Assembly (NCBI GenBank): GCA_039105265.1
Contig: JAPFFF010000440.1
Coordinates: forward strand, 1 to 22,672
Length of the DNA: 22,672 nucleotides
Source of the DNA: Tritrichomonas musculus
Taxonomy: Eukaryota > Parabasalia > Tritrichomonadida > Tritrichomonadidae
Direction: 5' to 3'
Each line of letters starts with the position of its first letter. Positions within the stretch are counted from its first letter, which is position 1. Below the pieces are notes generated by a model. It was not told where the DNA came from. It saw only the letters and a list, made by a program, of their open reading frames with translations, and searched no databases. The position numbers and the translations under genes were made by a program. Of this stretch, positions 15,841 to 22,672 are shown piece after piece.

Positions 15841-17397
15841 TTGACCACCATATACGATTTCAAATCGACTTGCACTCGCTTTCCTAGCATCCCTAGCCTC
15901 CTTATTTTTGGCTTTCATCTCAAGGTATCCGCTTTTCGCTCCATAGAATTCATAGTCAATCAACTGGTTGATGTTGTCAATAAATGAATCACGAACTTCC
16001 TTCACCGCGATTGGAGAACTGGTATTTACGTATATAAGTAGATTTTCAAATGCTGCAGGTGTTCGCTTGCCTTGATCATCAGTTCGAGGTACGGTTCCCT
16101 CATCGAAAGTGGTATTAAATCCCCATAGGAATACTATTTGTTCAATCTGTTCTAGCATTTCGAGAATTTCATCAGGTATTTCCGCATCCTTTAGAGCACC
16201 AGTCTTGCGGTCAGCTACTTGGTCAATGAGTTTAATCCATTCCTCGATCATGGGACCAACTATCTGCATATACTCCGACTTATGAGTGCTCTTCCAATTG
16301 GACCAGCTTGGGTAGTTGAATGACTTGTCATTATGCCTTTGCTCTATAGTACTTTTCGCAGGGAGGTCGAAGTAGTAAATATATATGGCGTTGCATACGG
16401 CTAGGAAATTGGTCAACTTCTTGAGTTCGAGCCAATCTTGAAGTTTATCCTGGCCCCAGAATACATTCCATATATGCGAGAACAGGGATGCCCAATAGCT
16501 GTTAGGTGATAAGCGCTTGCTCATACGTGCCTTTCCAATACCGGATTCACCATATGCCTTTTCTAGAGTATTCAATGCCACGGATTTAGTCAATTTATAT
16601 TCACCACGCTCCCAATCGACCTTGGTAATATCCTTATCGAATTGCTCCTTGAGCCATACATTGAATGGCTTGGCTTGACGCTTAGCCTTTGTATCACAAA
16701 TGGTTTTCCAGGCCTTCTTATAGGGTGATGCATGAACTAATTTGTATCCGTTGACAATAGCTGGAATGCCGCGTTTATCAACCAATACGATATCATCAAC
16801 CTTGTCACCATTGAGGTCTGTAATACGATTTCCTAATGGGTCGTTGGAATTGGTTGGTAATAATCTGTACTTGGGAACTCCAGTTTCATCGAGGTGGTTC
16901 ATACAATACTCCTTTGCGGTATCACGTGCTGCAGCTGATGGAATGTACTTAACCCGGTAATTGCCGTTTATAATCATATCTAGGAAGTTCTTCTTGAAGG
17001 TTGATGAATCGCCTGTGAGTGAGAGATTGCCGAATTGGCCTAAACGACCTTTGACATTCTCATAGTCTTTGCCATTGCGTCTACCTACGGTAGCACTTGG
17101 TGGTTCAACCTCTTGCATAACATATTCATATGCATTATCTTCATTGAATCTGGATATTGGTTTGAATGGCGATTTTTGTATTTGTTGGGTGAATTTTAGA
17201 TTAGGTTTACTAACGTGTTTGACAGGTGTCCTAATATATTCATATCGTGTTGGTCTATCGTTGTTGTTATCATCAACACCCGGTGCTTGGACATTACCAT
17301 CATCATCATCATCATCGCTAACCTCTGCTGGTGGTGCTGCTGCTGGTGGTGGTGGTTGCTTTTTAGTATTTGGACGCTTTGGAGATTTATAGCTCAT
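15835..17397 (-). CDS. Conserved Polinton protein P1 with Ca-loop-like motif (element B)
   Basis: A 520-residue protein starting MSYKSPKRPNTKKQ. Residues ~15-110 are low complexity (Pro/Ala run, Asp6 run, Asn/Asp). The conserved core, shared with the element A protein, starts near GQFGNLSL and includes LDMIINGNYRVKYIPSAAA, DLNGDKVDDIVLVDKRG and VNGYKLVHASPYKK, then an aromatic stretch SPNSYWASLFSHIWNVFWG. The DxNxDxxxDI pattern is calcium-loop-like. The ATG at 17397 is preferred over a GTG at 17529 because CATTTTTTTTACACC precedes it and the extra residues have no counterpart. Function unknown; core conservation suggests a structural or assembly role. Confidence 0.8.
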   Translation of the reverse strand: MSYKSPKRPNTKKQPPPPAAAPPAEVSDDDDDDGNVQAPGVDDNNNDRPTRYEYIRTPVKHVSKPNLKFTQQIQKSPFKPISRFNEDNAYEYVMQEVEPPSATVGRRNGKDYENVKGRLGQFGNLSLTGDSSTFKKNFLDMIINGNYRVKYIPSAAARDTAKEYCMNHLDETGVPKYRLLPTNSNDPLGNRITDLNGDKVDDIVLVDKRGIPAIVNGYKLVHASPYKKAWKTICDTKAKRQAKPFNVWLKEQFDKDITKVDWERGEYKLTKSVALNTLEKAYGESGIGKARMSKRLSPNSYWASLFSHIWNVFWGQDKLQDWLELKKLTNFLAVCNAIYIYYFDLPAKSTIEQRHNDKSFNYPSWSNWKSTHKSEYMQIVGPMIEEWIKLIDQVADRKTGALKDAEIPDEILEMLEQIEQIVFLWGFNTTFDEGTVPRTDDQGKRTPAAFENLLIYVNTSSPIAVKEVRDSFIDNINQLIDYEFYGAKSGYLEMKAKNKEARDARKASASRFEIVYGGQQ

Positions 17398-17547
17398 GAG
17401 TACTTTAGGTGTAAAAAAAATGTCATTATTTGCATACTCGCAATTGGCATCTCTTTGGACATCAGCTTGGGATTCCGATTCACCATCCACCTCCTCGAAA
17501 GGGGGTCCGATGGGTATACCGGTAATCACACCTTTATTGTATAGGAA
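17398..17547. promoter_or_regulatory. Divergent intergenic region P1 / fibre-like gene
   Basis: The 150-bp gap holds an eight-T run on the minus strand about 16 nt before the P1 start, and CCTTTATTGTATAGGAAATG before the fibre-like start on the plus strand. The minus-strand frame stays open across the gap, so a longer P1 start is not fully excluded. Confidence 0.4.
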
Positions 17548-19734
17548 ATGTTTAGTATAGAACAGAGTGGATTTTCAATAAAAGCGGCCACTATCGACGA
17601 GTTACTGATTGAATACATCAAAAGGTATGCATGTATGTGCCATAATGGGTCCAATGGCTCGAATATAACTGGTCCCAACCAGGAGCAAATCAAGGAACTC
17701 ATTACGAGTACAGTTGGTGAGCATCTCGAAAAATATGCATTAGCCAAGGACCTTGAGTCATATGCTTTGCAAACCCAGCTATTCGATTATGTGAAAACCG
17801 AGGATTTCAATACGGAGATGCTGAAGTATGCGCTATCTAAGGACTTGCAATCGTATGCCAGTAGTGCAGATGTGGAGAATGCCATTGGGGAATTACGTGA
17901 TTACATCGTCAAAAACTGTGCACTATCTACTGAAATACCTGAGGTCCCTGAGAACATCGTTACGAGTGATTCATTGAGTACTGCTTTGGAACCATATGTG
18001 AAGACTCAGGACTTACCAGATATGTCCGAGTATGTGAAGACTCAGGACTTACCAGATATGACCAAGTATGCACTCGCTGAAGATATCCCGGAGATACCCA
18101 CTGATTTGGTTAATGGATCTACACTGAGTACTGCATTGAGTACTGCTTTGGAACCGTATGCGAAGCTTGCGAACTTAAGTGAGTACGCGAAGACCCAGGA
18201 CTTGCCAGATATGTCCGAGTATGTGAAGACCCAGGACCTCCCGGAGATACCCACAGATTTGGTTAATGGATCTACACTGAGTACAGCTTTGGAACCATAT
18301 GCTTTGACAACAGATATGACCCATGCTATTGATCAAGTGAAGAGCGATATCCCAGAGATTATCGAGGGGCAAACAACAATTCAATTCACAATCGTCAATA
18401 ATACAATCCCCGATTTGGATTACGACACATATCATACACTGATTGAGCAATATGGGTTGGATATTGTCTCATCAGACAGTTACTATACGGCCCATTATGT
18501 TCACGCAGACTATTCGTACAATGACGATGATGATAATCAACCCTCTCAGATACTGCATATCGACGGAAGTAGTTCTGGTCTATGGATACTGTATCACAGC
18601 CATGAATTAATCAATCCAGGAACTGGTGATACACCGGAAATACTATCATGTTCAATAACCAAAACTGTCGAACCAACCGACAAAAACGCTTATTCGGCGA
18701 GATATGTGTCGAACACTTATGCTCTCAAAACGGATATCCAGGAGATACCCACTGATTTGGTTAATGGATCTACACTGAGTACTGTGTTGGAACCATACGC
18801 GAAGACCCAGGACTTGCCAGATATGACCAAGTATGCACTCACAACAGATATCCCGGAGATACCCACCGATTTGGTTAATGGATCTACACTGAGTACTGCG
18901 TTGGAACCATACGTGAAGACTCAGGACTTACCAGATATGACCAAGTATGCACTCACAACAGATATACCAAAAGAGTATTTCACTGATATCAGTGGAGAGG
19001 TTTATATCAAAGACCCAAACAACATCCTGACATTGGGTGGAGCCAATCAGACATGTAGTGATGCACCTCTCATGGTCATGAAACCAAATCATTCTCGCAA
19101 TACCAGAATATTTAGCATTGGCAATCAACTGGATAGTTCGAAGGAGAGATGGTTAGATTTCGATATTGATGCAAACAGTGATACAGCGACCATCAAATAC
19201 AATGAAATAACTGCATTGGAGATTACTCGATCAAAAGTTTGTGTTATGAATGCATGTGATATAGACGGTCATGCCTATGCTAAAATCAATTCCAACACAA
19301 CCATCACCCACTACTCCCCAATCGAGTCATCGGTTAACAGCATTACCGATTTCGTCATTGGAGCTCCAGTATATATGACCGGTAAGGTATATCATCGTGA
19401 GGATTCGAAATGGGTCCCTAGCACTGAAGCTGACACCACTGATTGCATATGTAGTGTGAAGACCACTGGTACCTGGAAGGAGTATGTTGGTATATGCGTG
19501 AGAATCGATGAAGCCAATGGTTGTATCACATTCGCCACTCATGGGGATTACATGGTTAAGGTTGAGGACTCCTCATGCTATTCCATTGGGGATGAGGTAT
19601 TCATTGATAACGCTGATAATAAACTGAAGATACTCACTGGTGAGACCGCGATAACCTCAAAAATAAATCGTATGACCGTGGGTATCATAACTGGTATCAT
19701 CAACGGATCCACATTAGCTGTATTCAAGGCCTAA
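17548..19734 (+). CDS. Repeat-rich fibre-like protein
   Basis: A 728-residue protein. Residues ~50-130 contain KYALAKDLESYAL-like repeats. Residues ~130-260 and ~390-475 contain longer repeats built from KTQDLPDM, (S/T)(E/K)Y and EIPTDLVNGSTLSTALEPYA. A non-repeated island (~260-390, including VHADYSYNDDDDNQ) interrupts them. The last ~250 residues look folded and beta-rich (YIKDPNNILTLGG, GAPVYMTGKVYHRED, GDEVFIDNADNKLKIL). A repeated shaft with a distinct C-terminal head is the layout of trimeric viral and phage fibres, so receptor binding is a fair inference. No signal peptide or membrane span is seen. It lies between P1 and PolB; element A shows no copy in the visible part. Confidence 0.75.
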   Translation: MFSIEQSGFSIKAATIDELLIEYIKRYACMCHNGSNGSNITGPNQEQIKELITSTVGEHLEKYALAKDLESYALQTQLFDYVKTEDFNTEMLKYALSKDLQSYASSADVENAIGELRDYIVKNCALSTEIPEVPENIVTSDSLSTALEPYVKTQDLPDMSEYVKTQDLPDMTKYALAEDIPEIPTDLVNGSTLSTALSTALEPYAKLANLSEYAKTQDLPDMSEYVKTQDLPEIPTDLVNGSTLSTALEPYALTTDMTHAIDQVKSDIPEIIEGQTTIQFTIVNNTIPDLDYDTYHTLIEQYGLDIVSSDSYYTAHYVHADYSYNDDDDNQPSQILHIDGSSSGLWILYHSHELINPGTGDTPEILSCSITKTVEPTDKNAYSARYVSNTYALKTDIQEIPTDLVNGSTLSTVLEPYAKTQDLPDMTKYALTTDIPEIPTDLVNGSTLSTALEPYVKTQDLPDMTKYALTTDIPKEYFTDISGEVYIKDPNNILTLGGANQTCSDAPLMVMKPNHSRNTRIFSIGNQLDSSKERWLDFDIDANSDTATIKYNEITALEITRSKVCVMNACDIDGHAYAKINSNTTITHYSPIESSVNSITDFVIGAPVYMTGKVYHREDSKWVPSTEADTTDCICSVKTTGTWKEYVGICVRIDEANGCITFATHGDYMVKVEDSSCYSIGDEVFIDNADNKLKILTGETAITSKINRMTVGIITGIINGSTLAVFKA
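18001..18970 (+). repeat. Near-identical DNA repeats inside the fibre-like gene
   Basis: CAGGACTTRCCAGATATG occurs five times (about 18007, 18040, 18196, 18807 and 18921). GATTTGGTTAATGGATCTAC occurs four times (about 18103, 18260, 18755 and 18868). The units are nearly the same at the base level, including silent positions, which points to recent duplication or gene conversion. A unique stretch (about 18320-18730) separates the two groups. Confidence 0.85.
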
Positions 19735-19742
19735 TGTAGGTC

Positions 19743-19758
19743 GCAGCAATTTTGCTGT
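19743..19758. terminator. Hairpin between fibre-like gene and PolB
   Basis: GCAGCAA (19743-19749) pairs with TTGCTGT (19752-19758) around a 2-nt loop: six Watson-Crick pairs and one G-U. It sits in the 33-bp gap between two convergent stops and may be a 3'-end signal for both. Confidence 0.4.
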
Positions 19759-19767
19759 CACCCAAAT

Positions 19768-22672
19768 TTAGAGCATAATATAGTCCCCTGATGTGAGCCC
19801 ATGGATGAATGGTGCACAGGATTGGTTCTCGAGGACAATCATTTTGGTGTGTGTCCCGGTGAGAGCATTCTTGTTTACCGTGATCTTGGACATCGTCATC
19901 TCACTGATTTTGCTCTGGATTTTGGTATTGCGAGTCATTTGCAGATTGATATTTTTGCCAACCTTCACACCACCATTGTCGATGATGTCCTTGTAATCAT
20001 CACTTGTAATATGGTTTTTCTTGAGGGAGACCCCCTTGAGTTTGAGTGCCTTGGTTACAGCTCCACTATTAAATATGGTGTAGCACTTGGGGGCTAACGC
20101 AATCATATTCTCACCATATTTCTCAATGCAGAGACCCAGTATTTTCTTCTCATCAGCGATTGTATTTATATTGGGATTCGGCATGAACTTATATATGTTC
20201 TCATCATAGAATGCCCTATTCTTGATGATGTATTTGAACTCTTGATCGGACCCCTTGGATTCATCACCAGCAACCGCAAAATATGCACTATCGGTGTCTC
20301 CCTCTATGAAATGAAATCGTTCCACATCAAGGCACTTGTACATGAAATCGTATATGAATGTGAGATACCAGAATTTGGCATTATCTAGTGTCCAGAATGA
20401 CTCCTGAAGGCAAGTCGTACATTTGAAGCTCTTTGGGTTCATTTGGAGTAGGTAGTTGTCATCACTCAATTTGATCCCACTAACATAGTTATCGTAGATG
20501 ATATTCTGGAAGGTCTTATCACGTGAACATATTTTTATTTTAGAGAACTTCTCAGTGTTCATCCCATCGTATCCATATGAACCATTCATGCTAATCTTGT
20601 AGAACTTTTCATTGCCGGATACAGCTCCAGAAATGATATCCTGACGACGTTTCATGAACTCACTAACAAATGGGTTGAATCCACGATGAGCTTCGTATGT
20701 GGTGAGACTTTTGATATCTTCGATGACAAGCCCATGGTCGAGTAGGAACCAGAGATAATAATTTGAGAATGTTTGATAGGTACCCATCGTATCGACACAC
20801 ATAGTTAGCTTTCGTTCAGTTTTATCAGCGGATGGGAGTTTGTTGTGAGTCATGTAGTTGTGCATGTATGAACCAATGGTTGTTTCATCGTTCGTGATAT
20901 CAAAATTGCGAAATACTGGTGGGAAATTGATGAAGTTATTGATTTTAGATACTGGGCATTTCAATATGACCTCCGCTTTGAACAAATATTTAGGATGCTT
21001 TCGTAAATTCCGGCTGTTGATGATATGCATACATGAGTTATAGGTTTTCATATTTTTGGTACCATTGTTATAAACATCGAATCTCTCCAACATGGAACCT
21101 GGCATATACATAACCCCTCCGTGATATGGATTGAAATCATGTTTGGTTGAACTGAATGCTGATGGGTATAAGCTATTGAAATCAACTCCAACAATGTGAG
21201 TCATAGTGTGAGGGGTATCATATGAGATTACCTTGTGGTCAACGGCGTTGTATCTAAAACGATTTATATTAGTGTGGCCCTTGATGTTGACACGGTGCAT
21301 AACATTGGATAGACCTCCAGTGATGTTGTTCCGTAAGCTATAATATTCCTGTTCATCATTGATGAGTGTTGGGAGATGCATCATCTTACAATATTTCTTC
21401 AGTTGAATTCGTAGTTTGGTTATATTGGGGTCATCACGACTGCGAAGTTTGTTGCATTCTGCACAAGCGAGTTTACAGTTGCTGAGTTCGTGACCGATAT
21501 CGTTATTGATTCTATCGAGGGTAGGCTTATTGGTCCACGTGAAGTGCTCACCACAGAGATGACACTTGCCAGTATCAGGATTGTTGTACATTTTCATGAA
21601 TTCATCAAACTGCTCCTCGCAAACACATTTATCGAGGTTCCTGGGAGAGTCCTTATGAGATTGATTATATTTGACATCCTGATTATAGTAGTTCTCACAT
21701 TTGAATCTCCACCATTTGAGATTTGGTTTGAATGTATTTATAGAATTCTGTATAGAGTATTCAGTGTTTGGGTCAAATTCCTTATAAGCGAGTGCATACT
21801 TGATACAGGATGCATTCTTGCTCAACGAGAGATTCGATATGAGGTCAACGTTGTACTGAGCATTGAGGACTATCAAATTGTCAATGGGTTTAATCATCAT
21901 CTCAACATCGTTATCATTATACGCCAACAGGTAATCCCATCGGGTTTTATAATTTTTGGCATCCTCGAGATATAATTTGTAATCATCTTCAGTCAATGGA
22001 TTCTTCTGGTTGAGATAACTGTAAAATGCTTCATACTCAAAGGGCTCCGTTCGTGAGAGAACCTCATTATAATTCTCAATGTTGATAGCTTCATAAGGAA
22101 ACACTCCTTTACTGCTATTCTCGAGTCCACCAAAATCTACACCAAATTGTCGTAATGTACCTCCGGCAACGAATGATTGTGCATCGATGAATCTCAACTT
22201 GGTGTCATATTTTGAGGATTTCAATATGAACTGCTTCAATGATGATGTGGTACCGATGATACTGTTGGACTCGACACTCCACGAACAGTAATTGAGATAC
22301 TGCTTGAATAGGTTACTATCGAATCTACTCGAATTGAACCCAAATACGGTAATCACATTCAGGTTTCTGTCGATTTTATTGAGAGTATCAATCGATTCAT
22401 TAATAAAGGTTTTCATATATTGAACCTTATCGTGATACACCTGTTGAGATTGCTCAAACAACCACTCAATCCACTCAGTGATGAACTCAGTTGAATCTCT
22501 TAATGAGAAGTGTCGTGTGTTGCAACCAGATTGTGATTTGACACATGATGATACGCTAAGTGGAATCAATCGAGAGTTGATAGTTGTTGATGAACCAATA
22601 GAGTACGAAGTACCTTCTGTATTCACAGGTTGTTCAACAGTTTCGAAATCATAAGTGATGTAATATATGTTG
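19768..22672 (-). CDS. polB: Protein-primed family-B DNA polymerase with internal HNH domain (5' partial)
   Basis: The frame is open to the window edge, giving at least 967 residues; the true start lies outside. Counting from the edge, the Exo I motif YDFET is at ~7-11, Exo II FNSSRFD at ~112-118 and Exo III YNDNDVEM at ~251-258. An HNH-nuclease-like segment follows at ~349-410. Polymerase motif A DFNSLYPSA is at ~497-505, motif B KISMNGSYGY at ~692-701 and motif C GDTDSAYF at ~791-798; the KxY-type motif APKCYT is at ~860-865. All catalytic motifs for proofreading and synthesis are present. This enzyme would copy the element, probably from a terminal protein. A GTG at 22626 could be taken as a start, but that would exclude Exo I, so it is not used. 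Confidence 0.93.
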   Translation of the reverse strand, partial: NIYYITYDFETVEQPVNTEGTSYSIGSSTTINSRLIPLSVSSCVKSQSGCNTRHFSLRDSTEFITEWIEWLFEQSQQVYHDKVQYMKTFINESIDTLNKIDRNLNVITVFGFNSSRFDSNLFKQYLNYCSWSVESNSIIGTTSSLKQFILKSSKYDTKLRFIDAQSFVAGGTLRQFGVDFGGLENSSKGVFPYEAINIENYNEVLSRTEPFEYEAFYSYLNQKNPLTEDDYKLYLEDAKNYKTRWDYLLAYNDNDVEMMIKPIDNLIVLNAQYNVDLISNLSLSKNASCIKYALAYKEFDPNTEYSIQNSINTFKPNLKWWRFKCENYYNQDVKYNQSHKDSPRNLDKCVCEEQFDEFMKMYNNPDTGKCHLCGEHFTWTNKPTLDRINNDIGHELSNCKLACAECNKLRSRDDPNITKLRIQLKKYCKMMHLPTLINDEQEYYSLRNNITGGLSNVMHRVNIKGHTNINRFRYNAVDHKVISYDTPHTMTHIVGVDFNSLYPSAFSSTKHDFNPYHGGVMYMPGSMLERFDVYNNGTKNMKTYNSCMHIINSRNLRKHPKYLFKAEVILKCPVSKINNFINFPPVFRNFDITNDETTIGSYMHNYMTHNKLPSADKTERKLTMCVDTMGTYQTFSNYYLWFLLDHGLVIEDIKSLTTYEAHRGFNPFVSEFMKRRQDIISGAVSGNEKFYKISMNGSYGYDGMNTEKFSKIKICSRDKTFQNIIYDNYVSGIKLSDDNYLLQMNPKSFKCTTCLQESFWTLDNAKFWYLTFIYDFMYKCLDVERFHFIEGDTDSAYFAVAGDESKGSDQEFKYIIKNRAFYDENIYKFMPNPNINTIADEKKILGLCIEKYGENMIALAPKCYTIFNSGAVTKALKLKGVSLKKNHITSDDYKDIIDNGGVKVGKNINLQMTRNTKIQSKISEMTMSKITVNKNALTGTHTKMIVLENQSCAPFIHGLTSGDYIML
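21442..21627 (-). other. HNH-nuclease-like domain inside PolB
   Basis: The coded segment has CVC and CHLC pairs, LDRINNDIGHELSNCKLAC and CxxCNKLRSRDD. This is the arrangement of zinc-bound HNH nucleases (Cys pairs, D-R-I-N/D, G-H, N-C, C-x-x-C-N). It lies in frame between the exonuclease and palm motifs. No intein splice-site pattern is seen at its borders. It could cut DNA, or have become a structural zinc domain. Confidence 0.7.

Larger units (their letters stand above)
6765..22672. mobile_element. Polinton/Maverick-type element B (nearly complete, right end outside window)
   Basis: Fifteen tightly packed genes include PolB, integrase, packaging ATPase and MCP, the defining set of Polintons/Mavericks. 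About 15.9 kb is visible, and the polymerase start and right terminal repeat lie beyond the window. A full length near 17-18 kb would fit the usual 15-20 kb range. All genes have open frames, so it looks whole and recent. No adenovirus-type (Ulp1-like) maturation protease is recognised in the visible part; it may be outside, diverged, or absent. The left end is inferred to be the tandem-repeat region at 6765-7062. Confidence 0.8.

Noticed and set aside
17069-17392. Plus-strand open frame opposite the start of P1
   Set aside because: It is the antisense of the Pro/Ala- and Asp-rich P1 N-terminus, which gives long open frames through low complexity. No start pattern or homologue.
17398-17529. 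Longer P1 start using GTG at 17529
   Set aside because: The added ~44 residues have no counterpart in element A, the start is not ATG, and an eight-T promoter-like run lies between it and the ATG at 17397.
21442-21627. HNH segment as an intein or a separate homing-endonuclease gene
   Set aside because: No splice-type Cys/Ser at the front or His-Asn pair at the end is seen, the site is not one of the usual PolB intein sites, and the segment is in frame without its own start. Not fully excluded.
21490-21975. Plus-strand open frame of 161 codons inside PolB
   Set aside because: The opposite strand encodes clear polymerase motifs; this frame has hydrophobic antisense composition and no start signal.
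1-22672. tRNA or rRNA genes
   Set aside because: No cloverleaf-type or rRNA-like conserved segment was seen when reading the intergenic stretches, which are nearly all under 200 bp.

Overview
The window carries parts of two related Polinton/Maverick-type elements lying side by side. These are large self-synthesising DNA elements with virus-like capsid genes. Recognisable hallmarks are a protein-primed family-B DNA polymerase, a retrovirus-like (rve) integrase, an A32/FtsK-HerA-type packaging ATPase and a double-jelly-roll-type major capsid protein (MCP). No ordinary host gene, tRNA, rRNA or CRISPR array is visible. Genes have no visible introns, use TAA, TAG and TGA as stops, and are packed with 3-60 bp between them. 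The host is probably a unicellular eukaryote with compact genes. A parabasalid such as Trichomonas, known for very many Mavericks, is my best guess, but this is inferred and not shown.

Element A fills about 1-6760 and runs off the left edge. It holds, left to right: an unknown conserved protein (P1, +), a variable-slot basic protein (-), a small conserved protein of possible minor-capsid type (-), integrase (-), MCP (-), a small amphipathic protein (+) and a coiled-coil protein (+). It looks mostly whole where visible, with about one break at most. Polymerase and ATPase are not in the visible part. From 6744 to 7134 there is no gene, but about 2.4 copies of a 119-129 bp tandem repeat, probably part of a terminal repeat.

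Element B fills about 6765-22672 and runs off the right edge inside the polymerase gene. Its order is: unknown 161-aa protein (+), ATPase (-), 49-aa membrane protein (-), Pro/Gln-rich protein (-), MCP (-), amphipathic protein (+), coiled-coil protein (+), a small unknown (-), a small coiled coil (+), integrase (+), small conserved protein (+), variable-slot protein (+), P1 (-), repeat-rich fibre-like protein (+) and PolB (-). All its genes read open, so it looks whole and young apart from being cut by the window. Shared proteins differ clearly between A and B, so they are separate lineages and not a recent duplication.

Together the genes make a virus-like kit: PolB for replication, integrase for insertion, ATPase for packaging, MCP with the amphipathic and coiled-coil partners for the particle, and a fibre-like protein that may contact the host. 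Most starts share a pattern of a T-rich tract (often TATTTTTG) 5-15 nt upstream followed by NAAATG, reminiscent of poxvirus late promoters. The block integrase/small protein/variable slot/P1 is inverted between A and B relative to the MCP block. The B polymerase carries an HNH-nuclease-like domain between its exonuclease and polymerase motifs.
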